Shown here piece after piece: positions 47,231-57,169 of a DNA stretch of 64,000 bases. Every line of letters starts with the position of its first letter. The stretch's first letter is position 1. Source of the stretch: Plesiomonas shigelloides (GTDB lineage: Bacteria; Pseudomonadota; Gammaproteobacteria; Enterobacterales; CAMTGL01); assembly GCF_900087055.1 (NCBI RefSeq), contig NZ_LT575468.1, positions 1,798,001 to 1,862,000 on the forward strand, read 5' to 3'. Under the pieces are notes generated by a model. The model worked only from the letters and a program-made list of their open reading frames with translations. It made no database searches and was not told the DNA's origin. A program made the position numbers and the translations under genes.

Positions 47231-48873
47231 TCAAAGCTTAAACTTGAGTGACAGACTTTGTAAATGCTCAGCTAAATGAGCAAGATCTTCACATGACTTT
47301 GATGTCTGAGTTACGCCATCTGATATCCCAGTAAGAGTTTCATTTATCGCGATGATATTCTTATTTAACTCAACTGTGACACTATTCTGTTCTTCCGCAG
47401 CAGCAGCAACTTGAATGTTCATTTCAGATATATTGCTTATTGATACATTCACAGACTCCATTAACATCCCAGAACGTCTAGCTTGATTTACACTATCACT
47501 CATTCAAATACAGCTCTGCTGCATAATTTTACCTGAGCTTAGTGCACGATCTTGTAATAATACAATAATGCTATTTATCTCTGTTGTAGAATCTTGTGTT
47601 TTTTGAGCAAGTGTTCTTACCTCATCCGCAACAACAGCAAATCCTCTGCCTTGCTCTCCTGCCCGAGCAGCCTCAATCGCAGCATTTAATGCTAAAAGAT
47701 TAGTTTGGTCTGCAATACTCCTAATAACATCTAAAACCATAGATATGTTTGCGCTATCTATTTCAAGTTGTTGGATCGTCTTGGCTGCATCTTCGATTTC
47801 GCGAGCAGCAGATTCAATGAGTTGAACCGTTGCATGTACTTGATGCTGACCATTATCAGAGGATTTATGAGCCTCAATTGCAACATCCGCAGCATCAGTA
47901 GTATTTCTAGCCACTTCGTTAACAGTCGCTTGCATTTCATTCATTGCTGTTGCAAGTTGTGTCATCTCTGTCTGTTGAGACTGCATACTATGAGCAGTGT
48001 TCTCTGATATAACTTTTACTTCTTCAGTCGCAGATCTTAATTGTTCAGCAGACAATACTATTTCATTAATAATGTGGTGAACATTTGCCTTCATCTGTCG
48101 CAAAGATAAAGCTATTTCTCCCAGTTCATCATTACGCATCTCATGTGACTCAACAAAATCACACAATAAGCTTCTTCTTAGATCACCATTAGCAATTTTG
48201 TTCGTCTGATCCACGATCAAACGAAGTGACTTTCTAATTTTAACGACTAACATATAGGATGATATAATCAATAAAGACGATAATATGGCAATAGATAACG
48301 ATACCTTAAGAAAAAAAACATCCACCTCACGATATATAGAATCGGCATCTTTAGAAACCCATTCATAATTGTAGTTAGCCAGCTTTATGGTGAGCATCTC
48401 AATTTCAGAAAAAAGTAATGAAGATGAGCCGAAGTAAATATAACTAGCTTCGGCATAGTTTCCTTTCTTTATCAATGATAGGAATGAGTCATTTACTATC
48501 AGGTATCTACTCAAAAGCTCATCTAAATTATCAATTAAATTCTCATCCTCGCCCAGGTCCGTCGTTTTTTTGTAATCTGAGACTAACTGAGCAATTTCGG
48601 CCTTAGTCTTTGATATCTCGCCATGGTAGCCTGAGTTTTTTCAACCTCATTGAAAGTTGACAACAATCTAAGTTCATAATGACGAAGCTTGTTTATATTT
48701 AAACGTATCATCTCAGAATTTTTAATTGCAGGAATACTGAGTGTGCTGATGTCAAATGTGTTATTTTTAAGAAATAGCAAGGGTGACATCGAAACCCCAC
48801 CCACAATAAGTATCGCTATAATAGATGCAACACTTAACAGTACAATACTTTTTATTATCGATAAATTTTTCAT
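47231..48873 (-). pseudogene. Methyl-accepting chemotaxis protein, disrupted by frameshift and nonsense codon
   Basis: The reverse strand encodes a complete chemoreceptor layout in three pieces. Piece 1 (48873-48583) is the N-terminus with membrane helix and start of the sensor. A one-base deletion near 48625-48640 then shifts the frame, and the sequence continues as [20 protein letters not shown] in the next frame. Piece 2 holds the rest of the sensor, TM2, HAMP and the signalling tip [24 protein letters not shown] codon at 47504-47506 stops it after MQQSCI, and the frame resumes at once to the end SLSLKFKL. The total span (1643 bases) equals an intact 547-codon receptor minus one base. Close to the receptor at 10817 in its signalling part. 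Confidence 0.9.
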
Positions 48874-48924
48874 TAAACCACCTAGCCGCCATAAGCTAAT
48901 ACTATTAGCCTTTAATAAGGCATG

Positions 48925-50526
48925 TCAGATAAGAAAGGTATTTTCCACAGATCCTTTAATTCTTTTTGATATCGATTTCAAATTATCACTAGAATCTTGC
49001 AAGGCAAGAGATGTCTCTGTAACCACGTCTGAGGTTTGCTTTATTTTTACAATATTTCTATTAAGCTCCTCACTAACCAAACGCTGCTCTTCCGTAGCTG
49101 CAGCAATCTGTATGTTCATGTTAGAAACATTCTCAATTTGAGAATCGACAGAAGAAAACATACTTAAAACATTAGCTGCAACACTTACTGTGCTATTAGC
49201 GATTTCTTGACTCTGACGCATAATGCCAGAAACATCATTAGCATTTTTTTGAAGAGATGATATTATTTCATTGATTTTTATTATTGACTCTTGAGTGCGC
49301 TTTGCCAGAGATCTAACCTCATCAGCGACAACCGCAAAACCTCTGCCCTGCTCACCAGCTCGTGCAGCCTCAATAGCAGCATTCAGTGCTAATAAATTCG
49401 TTTGCTCAGCAATGTTTTTTATCACATCAAGAACAATACCTATGTTGTTACTTGAAACACACAACTCATCAAGTGAATAGACTGCCGAATCAATATATCC
49501 AGACACTGATTTGGATTTCTTCTCCATTTCTTGGACTGCTTGACTATTATCCATCGTTTGAAGTTTAGACTGTTCTGCGGCACTAGCCGCCTGATCTGTA
49601 TTATACGCGACCTCTCGAATTGACGCCTGCATTTCATTCATGGCTGTAGCATATTGATCTATTTCATCTGATTGGTACTTAATGTTTACCAATGCTTTTT
49701 TTGCATCATCAAACAATGATGCAGATGCACCATCTAATTCTGATACGATATTCAATATATCGGAAATCAACCGCGTCAAATTCTCTTGCGTTGACTCTAA
49801 CTTCTCAGCCAGAGCACCAAATTCATCCCGCCCTAAAAGAGCATCATCAATCTTAAATGTTAGATCACCAGATGCAATATTACTTAGGTAGCCAGAAAAC
49901 TTATCAATACTATGAACAATTCTTCTCCTAATAAAAAAACAAATAATTGAAGAAAAAACAATCACAAACAATGATGATATTAATAACACAAACTCATCAT
50001 GTACCTTATCATCATTAATCGACTTCATTGTTGATGCCAAAGCTATTTTATTCTCATCAATCATTACATCTAGGACTTTGGCAATATTTTCAGATAATAC
50101 CTTTGCTCTTTCACTTAATACTTCTCGCTGAATACTTTCCGCATCAAATCCAATCAAGCTTATGTAGGATTTGATATCATTTCTTAGCATTGTGTAAGCC
50201 TTATACTCAGCATTACTATTAAATGGAATTTCTGAGTATCGCTCAATTTCTGATTTAAGCTTATCTTTTTTGTCTTTCAAAAAACCCAGTCTAATGCTAA
50301 CATCATCATTCAATGCAACCGATAATTCAGCTCGTCGTATCTCATTAAAATCTGAGCTAATTTCACTAACTAAAAGCAGCGATTCAAACTGCACTGACTT
50401 TGCTCTTTCAAACATTCGCAAGTTATTATTGATGTATTTAGTAGCACTCCATGACAAAAACACGACACCGATAAACCACACAGCAGACATTAGGATAAGC
50501 TTTTCTGAAATCTTAAACTTGAACAT
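48925..50526 (-). CDS. Methyl-accepting chemotaxis protein
   Basis: 533 residues from the ATG at 50526 ([12 protein letters not shown]). TM1 (about 10-30), periplasmic sensor rich in charged helix (35-190), TM2 ([20 protein letters not shown]), HAMP with the DxFGAL end, coiled coil, and the signalling tip [20 protein letters not shown] and [20 protein letters not shown]. It ends GSVENTFLI, without a CheR pentapeptide. The ATG at 50535 (MINMFKF) is an alternative. It starts ten bases after the stop of a small helical ORF on the same strand. AT-rich codons suggest recent acquisition. Confidence 0.94.
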   Translation of the reverse strand: MFKFKISEKLILMSAVWFIGVVFLSWSATKYINNNLRMFERAKSVQFESLLLVSEISSDFNEIRRAELSVALNDDVSIRLGFLKDKKDKLKSEIERYSEIPFNSNAEYKAYTMLRNDIKSYISLIGFDAESIQREVLSERAKVLSENIAKVLDVMIDENKIALASTMKSINDDKVHDEFVLLISSLFVIVFSSIICFFIRRRIVHSIDKFSGYLSNIASGDLTFKIDDALLGRDEFGALAEKLESTQENLTRLISDILNIVSELDGASASLFDDAKKALVNIKYQSDEIDQYATAMNEMQASIREVAYNTDQAASAAEQSKLQTMDNSQAVQEMEKKSKSVSGYIDSAVYSLDELCVSSNNIGIVLDVIKNIAEQTNLLALNAAIEAARAGEQGRGFAVVADEVRSLAKRTQESIIKINEIISSLQKNANDVSGIMRQSQEIANSTVSVAANVLSMFSSVDSQIENVSNMNIQIAAATEEQRLVSEELNRNIVKIKQTSDVVTETSLALQDSSDNLKSISKRIKGSVENTFLI

Positions 50527-50536
50527 ATTAATCATC

Positions 50537-50863
50537 TCACATTTGCTGCAAATCAGCGATAGCAACTCTTACTGCCACAGCTCTATTAATAAGTTTAATT
50601 CGCTCTCTATCTGATATAAAACTCAAAGAGTAAAATGAATCTATCAGACCCTCATTTAATTTCTTTATCTTTTCCATCACTAAGTAGCACTCGGAACTTT
50701 TCAAAATCCCCTTGAGCGGCCCCAGCTTATTTAAACTTGAAACAATATCATCCTCTATCTTAACAAGAAGAAATTCCAGCCTAGATAAAAATTCCTTATC
50801 TGATAATCCTTCGAATAATATTATTGCTTTCTCTTTATCAAATTTCATAATTGATTTAGACAT
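50537..50863 (-). CDS. Small helical protein upstream of chemoreceptor, unknown
   Basis: 108 residues from the ATG at 50863, which has GGAG nine bases upstream. A longer GTG frame (to 50935) is less likely. No cysteine pairs or membrane segment; long amphipathic helices run through [37 protein letters not shown] and [20 protein letters not shown]. The stop is ten bases before the receptor start, so the two are probably translated from one message. It could be a receptor accessory or CheW-like substitute, but no homology supports this. Confidence 0.65.
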   Translation of the reverse strand: MSKSIMKFDKEKAIILFEGLSDKEFLSRLEFLLVKIEDDIVSSLNKLGPLKGILKSSECYLVMEKIKKLNEGLIDSFYSLSFISDRERIKLINRAVAVRVAIADLQQM

Positions 50864-51347
50864 AAAATCTATTCTCCAGCATAAACTAAGGCCAAGGTCA
50901 TCATGGATAGCTTTAGTCTGATTGATACATGCCACTGAGGCACTGACAACAAATCTAGCTAACTCATAACCGAAATAAGTGTGATGATTAATTGTGTGAT
51001 AATTTTTACCACGCGTACTTAATGTTATTTTTCACATACTTTGAATGAATAATTTTATTAAACAACTCCGACCTGATTAATTTGTTTATTATTCACACCC
51101 ACAAAAACATTTCGCACAACCGATGCATTAGCAATCGATTGCTAGCACATATTTAAAATATAGAGTATTAACACCAGTTATTTTACCGATGGACATCACT
51201 CGCAAGGAAACATTTGGATACAAATGAAGAATATAAAATGATACAGTCTCAATGATATCAATTAAAAACGCACGATAACTATGACGTAAAAATTCGCGTC
51301 TATGCCACACCTATCACACAAAGCTAACAATGAAAGGCGAATATCAG
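50864..51347. other. Intergenic region between a divergent AraC gene and the chemoreceptor operon
   Basis: 484 bases at very low GC. Promoters for both divergent transcripts are expected. A 60-codon minus-strand frame (51128-51310) has no ribosome site and is not accepted. Confidence 0.4.
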
Positions 51348-52151
51348 ATGTTAAAAATTGACACTAATAAATCTGAAAAATCAAAGCACATGTCAATCCA
51401 ACGAAGCAATTTAGATAACGATATTGAAATCTGCGCTATCAGTTTATGTAAAATAACTAATGGCAGAATATACATTTTTATGAATGAATCCGTTCATTGT
51501 TTTAGCAAGGAAAGCATAATCATGCTCCCTATTGGATACAAAATATCAAAAATGGATTTAAGCTTTGACTTTTCAGCTGAGCTGATTTTGTTTAGTGATT
51601 CACTATTGCGACAAGTATTATCTAAAATAAAAATCAATTTCACAAAAGAAAATACTGTAATTACAGGTAGAATCGGTAATTTCGAACTAGAGAATATAGA
51701 TCACATACACAGCTATTTTAGTTTATTCAAGGAGATGGCTCTGCATTGTGACTATAACGCTACAATGGATGGCCTAGCTTTCGGGATGCTATACTTAATA
51801 ATAAGTAACAAAAACAATCACATGTTCAATTTTGGCGGAGGTAACACAAAGCTTCATTGGCGAGTTTATGAAATAATACAAGCAAACCCTACTTTCCGAT
51901 GGAAAATCTCTGATATTGCAAAAGCACTACATACTTCAGAGTCAACGCTGAGAAATAGCCTGGCGAAAGAAGGTCTTACTTTTCGTGAGATATTAAATGA
52001 CACAAAGCTTGAGTACGCATATGAATTAATTAGCAGTTCGCAAATTTCAATAAAAGAAATTGTGAATCTATTTGGATATACTTGTGCATCACAATTTTCA
52101 GCTAAGTTCAAAAGAAAATATGGTTTCCCTCCTAAAGAGTTAAGAAAATAG
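51348..52151 (+). CDS. AraC-family transcriptional regulator
   Basis: 267 residues from the ATG at 51348 (AAAGG upstream); a start six codons earlier is possible. The C-terminal third is a full AraC DNA-binding domain: WKISDIAKALHTSESTLRNS, LTFREILNDTKLEYAYELIS, and IKEIVNLFGYTCASQFSAKF followed by KRKYGFPPKELRK. The N-terminal part resembles the Rns/GadX/AppY type rather than a sugar-binding cupin. These often control virulence, adhesion or acid response. Very AT-rich, isolated, and next to phage-type genes, so acquired DNA is likely. Confidence 0.9.
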   Translation: MLKIDTNKSEKSKHMSIQRSNLDNDIEICAISLCKITNGRIYIFMNESVHCFSKESIIMLPIGYKISKMDLSFDFSAELILFSDSLLRQVLSKIKINFTKENTVITGRIGNFELENIDHIHSYFSLFKEMALHCDYNATMDGLAFGMLYLIISNKNNHMFNFGGGNTKLHWRVYEIIQANPTFRWKISDIAKALHTSESTLRNSLAKEGLTFREILNDTKLEYAYELISSSQISIKEIVNLFGYTCASQFSAKFKRKYGFPPKELRK

Positions 52152-52193
52152 ACCAGATCTTTTAAAGAAGATGCTTTCAAAAGCACATTTTGT

Positions 52194-52239
52194 AAAGGTG
52201 ATTTTGAGAACATGATGACGATTTTCGCATCACCTTTTT
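52194..52239 (+). terminator. Probable terminator after the AraC gene
   Basis: AAAGGTGAT (52194-52202) pairs with ATCACCTTT (52229-52237), followed by TT. The loop of 26 bases is long, so confidence is modest. Confidence 0.5.
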
Positions 52240-52762
52240 ATAGTAAATACTGCTTATGAGTTGTAGTTGTATACAAGCAAACAACATACAGGCTCTTCTA
52301 TAACTCGCCAAAATCATAAATACCAACAGCTCCAAGCACACTATACTGCATATACATACAGGTTATAGTGTGCAACCATGTTTTCTCCCCCCCCTCCAAC
52401 CAAAATCGCTTGAGCTTCCGTTGTTTTGTCCCCTGCCGTTTGTGGCTTTACAAAGCCCTGTGGAGGACTACATTAAACAAACTATCGACCTCAGCTAATC
52501 CAGCTTATCCGATTCCCTACCTAAGCCAATGCCAATAGTTAGAAACTTTTTTTGTTCTGCACATAACCAAGTCAGGACAAGCCATGAGTGATGTCATTGC
52601 ACTTATTGACCAGAACAACTCCTATGCACCTCACGAGCGATTGTTTCGGCCAAACCTAGAAGAATAATAAGTCTGTATTAACTTTTCAAACTGGTCTGCG
52701 TTGATATGTCATAGAATTCATATAGAATTCGCCTCCTACTATTGACTGACAAGAATAAATAA
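52240..52762. other. Intergenic region in the accessory segment
   Basis: 523 bases. It contains an inverted repeat (52336-52373), C-runs near 52386, a short palindrome GGCTTTACAAAGCC (about 52443-52456), and a possible 27-codon ORF (52584-52667, MSDVIALIDQNNSYAPHERL then FRPNLEE) that has AGGA seven bases before its ATG. A promoter for the following methyltransferase should be here. Confidence 0.45.
52336..52373. repeat. Perfect 10-bp inverted repeat
   Basis: GCACACTATA (52336-52345) and TATAGTGTGC (52364-52373) flank an 18-base loop. It could be an operator or transcript-end hairpin. Confidence 0.55.
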
Positions 52763-53413
52763 ATGAATAAAGATGCAATTGCAGGTCAGGCCGTTTACTC
52801 AAAACCGGTACTTTCAATCTATGACATATGGGTTTTAGGCTTTTCAAATCATTTCCTATGGAAATGCCCTACCAAGTTAATCAGCAAACAATTTGCTGAC
52901 TTAGCCACCAAAAATCATCTGGATGTTGGCGTAGGCACTGGATATTACCTAAAAAAAAATCTGCATAACAAAGAGCAACGTATCGCGCTCATGGACTTAA
53001 ACGAGAACAGTCTTCTTGCTGCATCCAGCGTGATACCGCACCTAACGCCTGAGGTGTACAGCAAGAACGTATTAGAGCCGCTTGAGATGAACTGTGAGAA
53101 GTTTGACTCTGTGAGCTTAAACTACTTACTGCACTGTCTGCCAGGGTCAATCTCCGAAAAAAGCATCGTATTCTCTTATCTGAAAGAGCTTATGAACCCT
53201 AACGCGACGATTTTCGGCAGCACCATATTGGGCAAAGGGACAAACAAAAACCTCTTAGCTGAAAAAATCCAATCAATTTACAACAGCAAGGGGATTTTCA
53301 GTAACGAGGAAGATGATGTACTTTCACTGAGAGAAGCCCTAGAACATCACTTTGCTAATGTAAACATCAAGGTAATTGGTTCTGTTGCCCTATTCTATGC
53401 CAATCACCACTAA
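52763..53413 (+). CDS. Class I SAM-dependent methyltransferase
   Basis: 216 residues. Motif I is LDVGVGTGYYLKKNL, followed by IALMDLNENSLLAASSV and FDSVSLNYLLHCLPG in place of the catalytic-loop region. The start ISIYDIWVLGFSNHFLWKCP is typical of a group of small methyltransferases in secondary-metabolism or accessory loci. Substrate unknown. It is not obviously in an operon, and a terminator follows at 53442. It lies directly before the excisionase-integrase pair and may be element cargo. Confidence 0.88.
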   Translation: MNKDAIAGQAVYSKPVLSIYDIWVLGFSNHFLWKCPTKLISKQFADLATKNHLDVGVGTGYYLKKNLHNKEQRIALMDLNENSLLAASSVIPHLTPEVYSKNVLEPLEMNCEKFDSVSLNYLLHCLPGSISEKSIVFSYLKELMNPNATIFGSTILGKGTNKNLLAEKIQSIYNSKGIFSNEEDDVLSLREALEHHFANVNIKVIGSVALFYANHH

Positions 53414-53441
53414 AAGAACGCTGCATCATTAACGAAACTTT

Positions 53442-53466
53442 AGCCGTAGCAAATGCTGCGGCTTTT
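53442..53466 (+). terminator. Rho-independent terminator after the methyltransferase
   Basis: AGCCGTAGCA (53442-53451) pairs with TGCTGCGGCT (53454-53463) with one G-U pair, loop AA, followed by TTT. Confidence 0.7.
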
Positions 53467-53618
53467 GGTCCCCCCTTCCAAACAGCAAACCTCAATAGCT
53501 GAAAGCCCCATTTGATTTCATAGTAACTCTCTTCATGAGTCTTTTATCATGCCGAATTTCATCATCTCTGTGGTTCTTTTTATTGGAGGACCGTAATGGA
53601 GCACAGCGCGAGAAATCC

Positions 53619-53825
53619 ATGCATTCTGCATGCAGCATGAACGCGCCTTGTAAAGCGACTCTCAATCGCTGGGCTGCACAGGCATACATACAACCCGCCC
53701 CCAAGAAAATTGCCCGTCGCTGGTTTGTCGAACCTTATGCTGAATACATCGGTGAACAAGTAAAACCCGCGATTTTCAAGACAGACAACCCCAAACTAAA
53801 ACGAATCCTCTCAAGCAATGGCTAG
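53619..53825 (+). CDS. xis: Phage-type excisionase
   Basis: About 68 residues from the ATG at 53619; the frame is open upstream to 53535. The core ATLNRWAAQAYIQPAPKKIA then RRWFVEPYAEYIGE is the winged-helix excisionase pattern (tLxRWxx.g.I.PpP.k.gr.w.V.p.A.Y). It directs the integrase toward excision. Its N-terminus is unusual: the first helix normally present is missing or altered, and the ATG is not well served by a ribosome site. The stop overlaps the integrase start by eight bases, an arrangement found in lambdoid elements. Confidence 0.8.
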   Translation: MHSACSMNAPCKATLNRWAAQAYIQPAPKKIARRWFVEPYAEYIGEQVKPAIFKTDNPKLKRILSSNG

Positions 53826-54957
53826 ACCAAGAAAAAACAAAATTGCCATACCTAATCTGTACTGCCGGTTAAACCGCAAAACCAATACGATTTACTGGCA
53901 ATACAAGAACCCAAGGGATGGTAAGTTTTATGGACTCGGAACTGATTACGAAGAAGCTGCCGCTATCGCAACGGAAGCGAATAACCGCTTGTCATCGCTT
54001 CGAGCTAAACAGCTTGAGGCGGAACTACTCAAGCGCAACAAGACAGTAACGCTCTACGGAATATCCGTAGAGTTGTTCCTAGATAAATTTGAAAAATACC
54101 AGCAAGAAAGATTTGAAAACGGGCAAATAAGAGAAAACACCTTTAAGCAGAAGGCTTACCCAATTTCATTTATCCGACAGCACATCGGAAGTCAGCCGCT
54201 TAACTCGGTCAATGTTGGCCATTGCAATGAAATGCAAAATGAACTTGTTCAAGAGGACAAGCGGCGCATGGCGCAAATCATTCGGGGCGTGTTGATCGAG
54301 ATGTTTAAAGTGGCCCAACATTTTGGTGATGTCCCTCCTGGGTATAACCCTGCGGAGGCCACTCTATTACCTTTCAATAGGGTGACTCGCTCTCGCCTTA
54401 CATTCGATGAGTTCATGGCTATCTTGGACATCGCTAAAACGAAAAAACGACAACCATGGCTACGGCATGCCATGCTACTTGGCTTAGTCACCGGACAGCG
54501 GCTAGGTGATTTACTCAACATGAAATATAGCGATATTAAGGATGGCTATCTGCATGTAGTACAGCAAAAGACCGGTATGAAGATAGCAATATCAACCAAC
54601 CTCTATAACGAAGCTCTCAAGCTGTCACTGCAAGATGTTATCGATATGACGCGAGATAACCGAGGCAGTGAGTACATCATCCATACCTATTACTCAACTT
54701 CGCAGACTAAAGCGGGTTCTGAGATTAAAAACGCCACAACTTTATCTACAGCCTTCGGAAAGCTGAGAGACCAGTGTGGTATCGATTGGGGAGAACAGGC
54801 ACCTGCCAGTTTCCACGAAATTCGTTCACTGTCGGAACGTTTATACCGAGAGCAAGGTATTAACACACAGAAACTGCTAGGTCACGCATCGCAAAAAATG
54901 ACCGGCAAGTACAACAACAACCGCGGGAAAGAGTTCCTAAAACTGGATTACGACTAA
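53818..54957 (+). CDS. int: Lambda-type tyrosine integrase
   Basis: 379 residues. N-terminal arm-binding domain (MARPRKNKIAIPNLYCRLNR through FYGLGTDYEEA), core-binding domain (about 75-175), and catalytic domain. The catalytic set is present: Arg in VTGQRLGDLL, Lys in VVQQKTGMKIAI, HxxR in FHEIRSLSERLY, His in LLGHASQKM and Tyr in GKYNNNRGKEF. It is close to lambda Int over its length. It points at the 3' end of icd, 149 bases away, the expected orientation for an element integrated there. Transcribed with xis. Confidence 0.93.
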   Translation: MARPRKNKIAIPNLYCRLNRKTNTIYWQYKNPRDGKFYGLGTDYEEAAAIATEANNRLSSLRAKQLEAELLKRNKTVTLYGISVELFLDKFEKYQQERFENGQIRENTFKQKAYPISFIRQHIGSQPLNSVNVGHCNEMQNELVQEDKRRMAQIIRGVLIEMFKVAQHFGDVPPGYNPAEATLLPFNRVTRSRLTFDEFMAILDIAKTKKRQPWLRHAMLLGLVTGQRLGDLLNMKYSDIKDGYLHVVQQKTGMKIAISTNLYNEALKLSLQDVIDMTRDNRGSEYIIHTYYSTSQTKAGSEIKNATTLSTAFGKLRDQCGIDWGEQAPASFHEIRSLSERLYREQGINTQKLLGHASQKMTGKYNNNRGKEFLKLDYD

Positions 54958-55004
54958 ATCGACATTTGCATATTAATTCATTTCAGTGAATAGAAATGGA
55001 GGGG

Positions 55005-55035
55005 TTTTGGCAAAGAGTTTTGGAAATCATTTTGG
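55005..55035. repeat. Three phased TTTTGG direct repeats, candidate integrase arm sites
   Basis: TTTTGG occurs at 55005, 55018 and 55030, the last two extended to TTTTGGAAAT. The spacing is 13 and 12 bases, close to one helical turn. They lie between int and the icd terminus, the position of the P' arm in an integrated lambda-type element. Confidence 0.55.
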
Positions 55036-55053
55036 AAATTACGTGACACTTTT

Positions 55054-55080
55054 AAAAAAATGGGAAGCCGAAGCTCCCCA
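55054..55080 (-). terminator. Terminator of icd with a UUCG loop
   Basis: On the minus strand TGGGGAGC-TTCG-GCTTCCCA forms an 8-bp stem (one G-U) with a UUCG tetraloop, followed by seven T (complement of 55054-55060). It starts 26 bases after the icd stop. Confidence 0.88.
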
Positions 55081-55106
55081 AAAAAGGTAAAAGGAAAGAT
55101 TCTGGG

Positions 55107-56360
55107 TTACATGTGTTCGCACATTGCTTTCGCAAATTCGCTGCATTTCAACAACTTAGCGCCGTCCATCAGACGTTCGAAATCGTAAGTTACGGTTTTA
55201 GCCGCAATCGCGCCTTCCATGCCTTTCACGACAAGATCGGCTGCTTCAAACCAGCCCATATGACGAAGCATCATTTCAGCAGATAGGATCAGCGAGCCTG
55301 GGTTTACTTTATCTTGGCCGGCATATTTAGGCGCAGTGCCGTGAGTGGCTTCAAACACAGCGCAATCAGCGCCGATATTCGCCCCTGGTGCGATACCGAT
55401 ACCGCCCACTTGTGCTGCCAGCGCATCAGAGATGTAGTCGCCATTGAGGTTCATGGTAGCAATCACATCGTACTCGGCTGGACGCAGCAGGATCTGCTGT
55501 AAGAAAGCATCGGCGATGCAATCTTTAATAATGATTTCACGGCCAGTATTTGGGTTCTTCAGGGTCATCCACGGGCCGCCGTCCAGCAGCTCGGCACCGA
55601 ACTCTTCACGTGCCAGCTCGTAGCCCCAATCTTTGAACGCACCTTCGGTGAACTTCATGATGTTGCCTTTGTGCACTAATGTCACAGAAGCGCGATCATT
55701 GAAAATAGCGTATTCGATAGCCGCGCGGATCAGGCGCTTAGAGCCCTCTTCAGACGCCGGCTTGATACCGATACCGCAATTTTCTGGGAAACGGATCTTC
55801 TTCACGCCCATTTCTTCACGCAGGAACTTAATCACCTTATCGGCATCTGCAGAGCCTGCTTTCCACTCAACACCGGCATAAATGTCTTCCGCGTTCTCAC
55901 GGAAAATCACCATGTCGGTCAGTTCTGGGTTTTTAACTGGGCTTGGCGTACCTTCGTAGTAACGTACTGGGCGCAAGCAAATGTACAGGTCCAACTCTTG
56001 ACGCAAGGCCACGTTCAAAGAACGGATCCCACCGCCGACAGGCGTTGTCAAAGGACCTTTGATCGCAACACGGTATTCACGAATTAAATCCAGTGTCTCT
56101 TTCGGCAACCAGACATCTTCACCATAAACCTGAGTAGACTTCTCGCCGGTATAAATTTCCATCCACTGAATCTGGCGCTGGCCGCCGTAAGCTTTTTCGA
56201 CTGCCGTATCGACCACCAGCTTCATTGCAGGAGTCACATCCACCCCGATACCATCACCTTCGATATACGGGATCACAGGGTTATGCGGAACTTGCAGTTT
56301 GCCCTGCGCATCGACAGTGATTTTTTGGCCTTCGGTTGGTACAACTACTTTGCTTTCCAT
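55107..56360 (-). CDS. icd: NADP-dependent isocitrate dehydrogenase
   Basis: 417 residues from the ATG at 56360, chosen because AAGGAG lies six bases before it; the ATG at 56366 overlaps that site. TCA-cycle enzyme making 2-oxoglutarate and NADPH. Landmarks: [33 protein letters not shown] with the AceK target Ser114 (Ser113 in E. coli), [17 protein letters not shown] and [19 protein letters not shown]. It aligns with E. coli Icd over the whole length except the C-terminus, which reads FAKAMCEHM instead of FGDAIIENM. This end abuts an integrase, so the last codons may come from the element. Confidence 0.96.
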   Translation of the reverse strand: MESKVVVPTEGQKITVDAQGKLQVPHNPVIPYIEGDGIGVDVTPAMKLVVDTAVEKAYGGQRQIQWMEIYTGEKSTQVYGEDVWLPKETLDLIREYRVAIKGPLTTPVGGGIRSLNVALRQELDLYICLRPVRYYEGTPSPVKNPELTDMVIFRENAEDIYAGVEWKAGSADADKVIKFLREEMGVKKIRFPENCGIGIKPASEEGSKRLIRAAIEYAIFNDRASVTLVHKGNIMKFTEGAFKDWGYELAREEFGAELLDGGPWMTLKNPNTGREIIIKDCIADAFLQQILLRPAEYDVIATMNLNGDYISDALAAQVGGIGIAPGANIGADCAVFEATHGTAPKYAGQDKVNPGSLILSAEMMLRHMGWFEAADLVVKGMEGAIAAKTVTYDFERLMDGAKLLKCSEFAKAMCEHM

Positions 56361-56497
56361 TGACATCTCCTTCGAGCGTCCATTTGTTATGGTTTTGTAA
56401 GAGGCGCGTCAATAATACTTGAACATTCCTGTTACGCCAATCTCTTGCCGAATCAGCTATACTATGCGGCTCACAGAATTTATTGAACATCCTGAAA

Positions 56498-57169
56498 ATG
56501 ATTGCACGTCCAACCAAGAAAAGCGGGTCCCGGCATTTTAAACGCAGTGTGGATCGCAAACCGTCACAACCCTCTGCGCCACAACGGATCATTTTGTTCA
56601 ACAAGCCGTTTGATGTTCTACCGCAGTTTACTGATGAATCTGGTCGTACCACATTGAAGGACTTTATCCCGGTACAGGGCGTGTACGCCGCCGGTCGTCT
56701 GGATCGTGACAGCGAAGGGCTGATGGTGCTCACCAATGATGGTAAGCTGCAAGCGCAACTGACCCAACCGGGCAAGCGGACCGGCAAAATTTACTGGGTA
56801 CAGGTCGAAGGTATTCCCAGCGAAGAAGACCTGCAAAAGCTGCGCGATGGAGTGACATTAAAAGATGGCCCTACGCTACCGGCGAAAATCGCGCTGCGCG
56901 AAGAGCCAAGCTGGTTATGGCCACGCAACCCGCCAATCCGGGAGCGTAAAAATATCCCCACCAGCTGGCTTGAGATCACGCTGTTTGAAGGTCGCAATCG
57001 GCAGGTGCGCCGGATGACCGCCCATATCGGTTTCCCGACGCTACGCCTGATCCGTTACCAAATGGGGCCATGGACGCTGGATAATCTGCCGAATGGCGAA
57101 TGGAAAGATGTCGCCGCCCCCTCCAGCGCAGCAGATACCAAACCAACACGAGGTGCTTATGTCCGATAA
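56498..57169 (+). CDS. rluE: 23S rRNA pseudouridine synthase RluE
   Basis: 223 residues from the ATG at 56498; a TTG five codons upstream is the alternative. RluE makes pseudouridine at position 2457 of 23S rRNA in E. coli. Sequence features: basic N-terminus, [19 protein letters not shown], the catalytic Asp in [20 protein letters not shown], and the family end [30 protein letters not shown]. It is divergent from icd and overlaps nudJ by eleven bases, so these two are translated together. Confidence 0.94.
   Translation: MIARPTKKSGSRHFKRSVDRKPSQPSAPQRIILFNKPFDVLPQFTDESGRTTLKDFIPVQGVYAAGRLDRDSEGLMVLTNDGKLQAQLTQPGKRTGKIYWVQVEGIPSEEDLQKLRDGVTLKDGPTLPAKIALREEPSWLWPRNPPIRERKNIPTSWLEITLFEGRNRQVRRMTAHIGFPTLRLIRYQMGPWTLDNLPNGEWKDVAAPSSAADTKPTRGAYVR

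Noticed and set aside
51128-51310. 60-codon minus-strand frame upstream of the AraC gene
   Set aside because: No ribosome site, no recognisable domain, and inside a region where promoters are expected.
52584-52667. 27-codon ORF with a good ribosome site
   Set aside because: Too short to support from sequence alone; mentioned with its intergenic region and in a finding.
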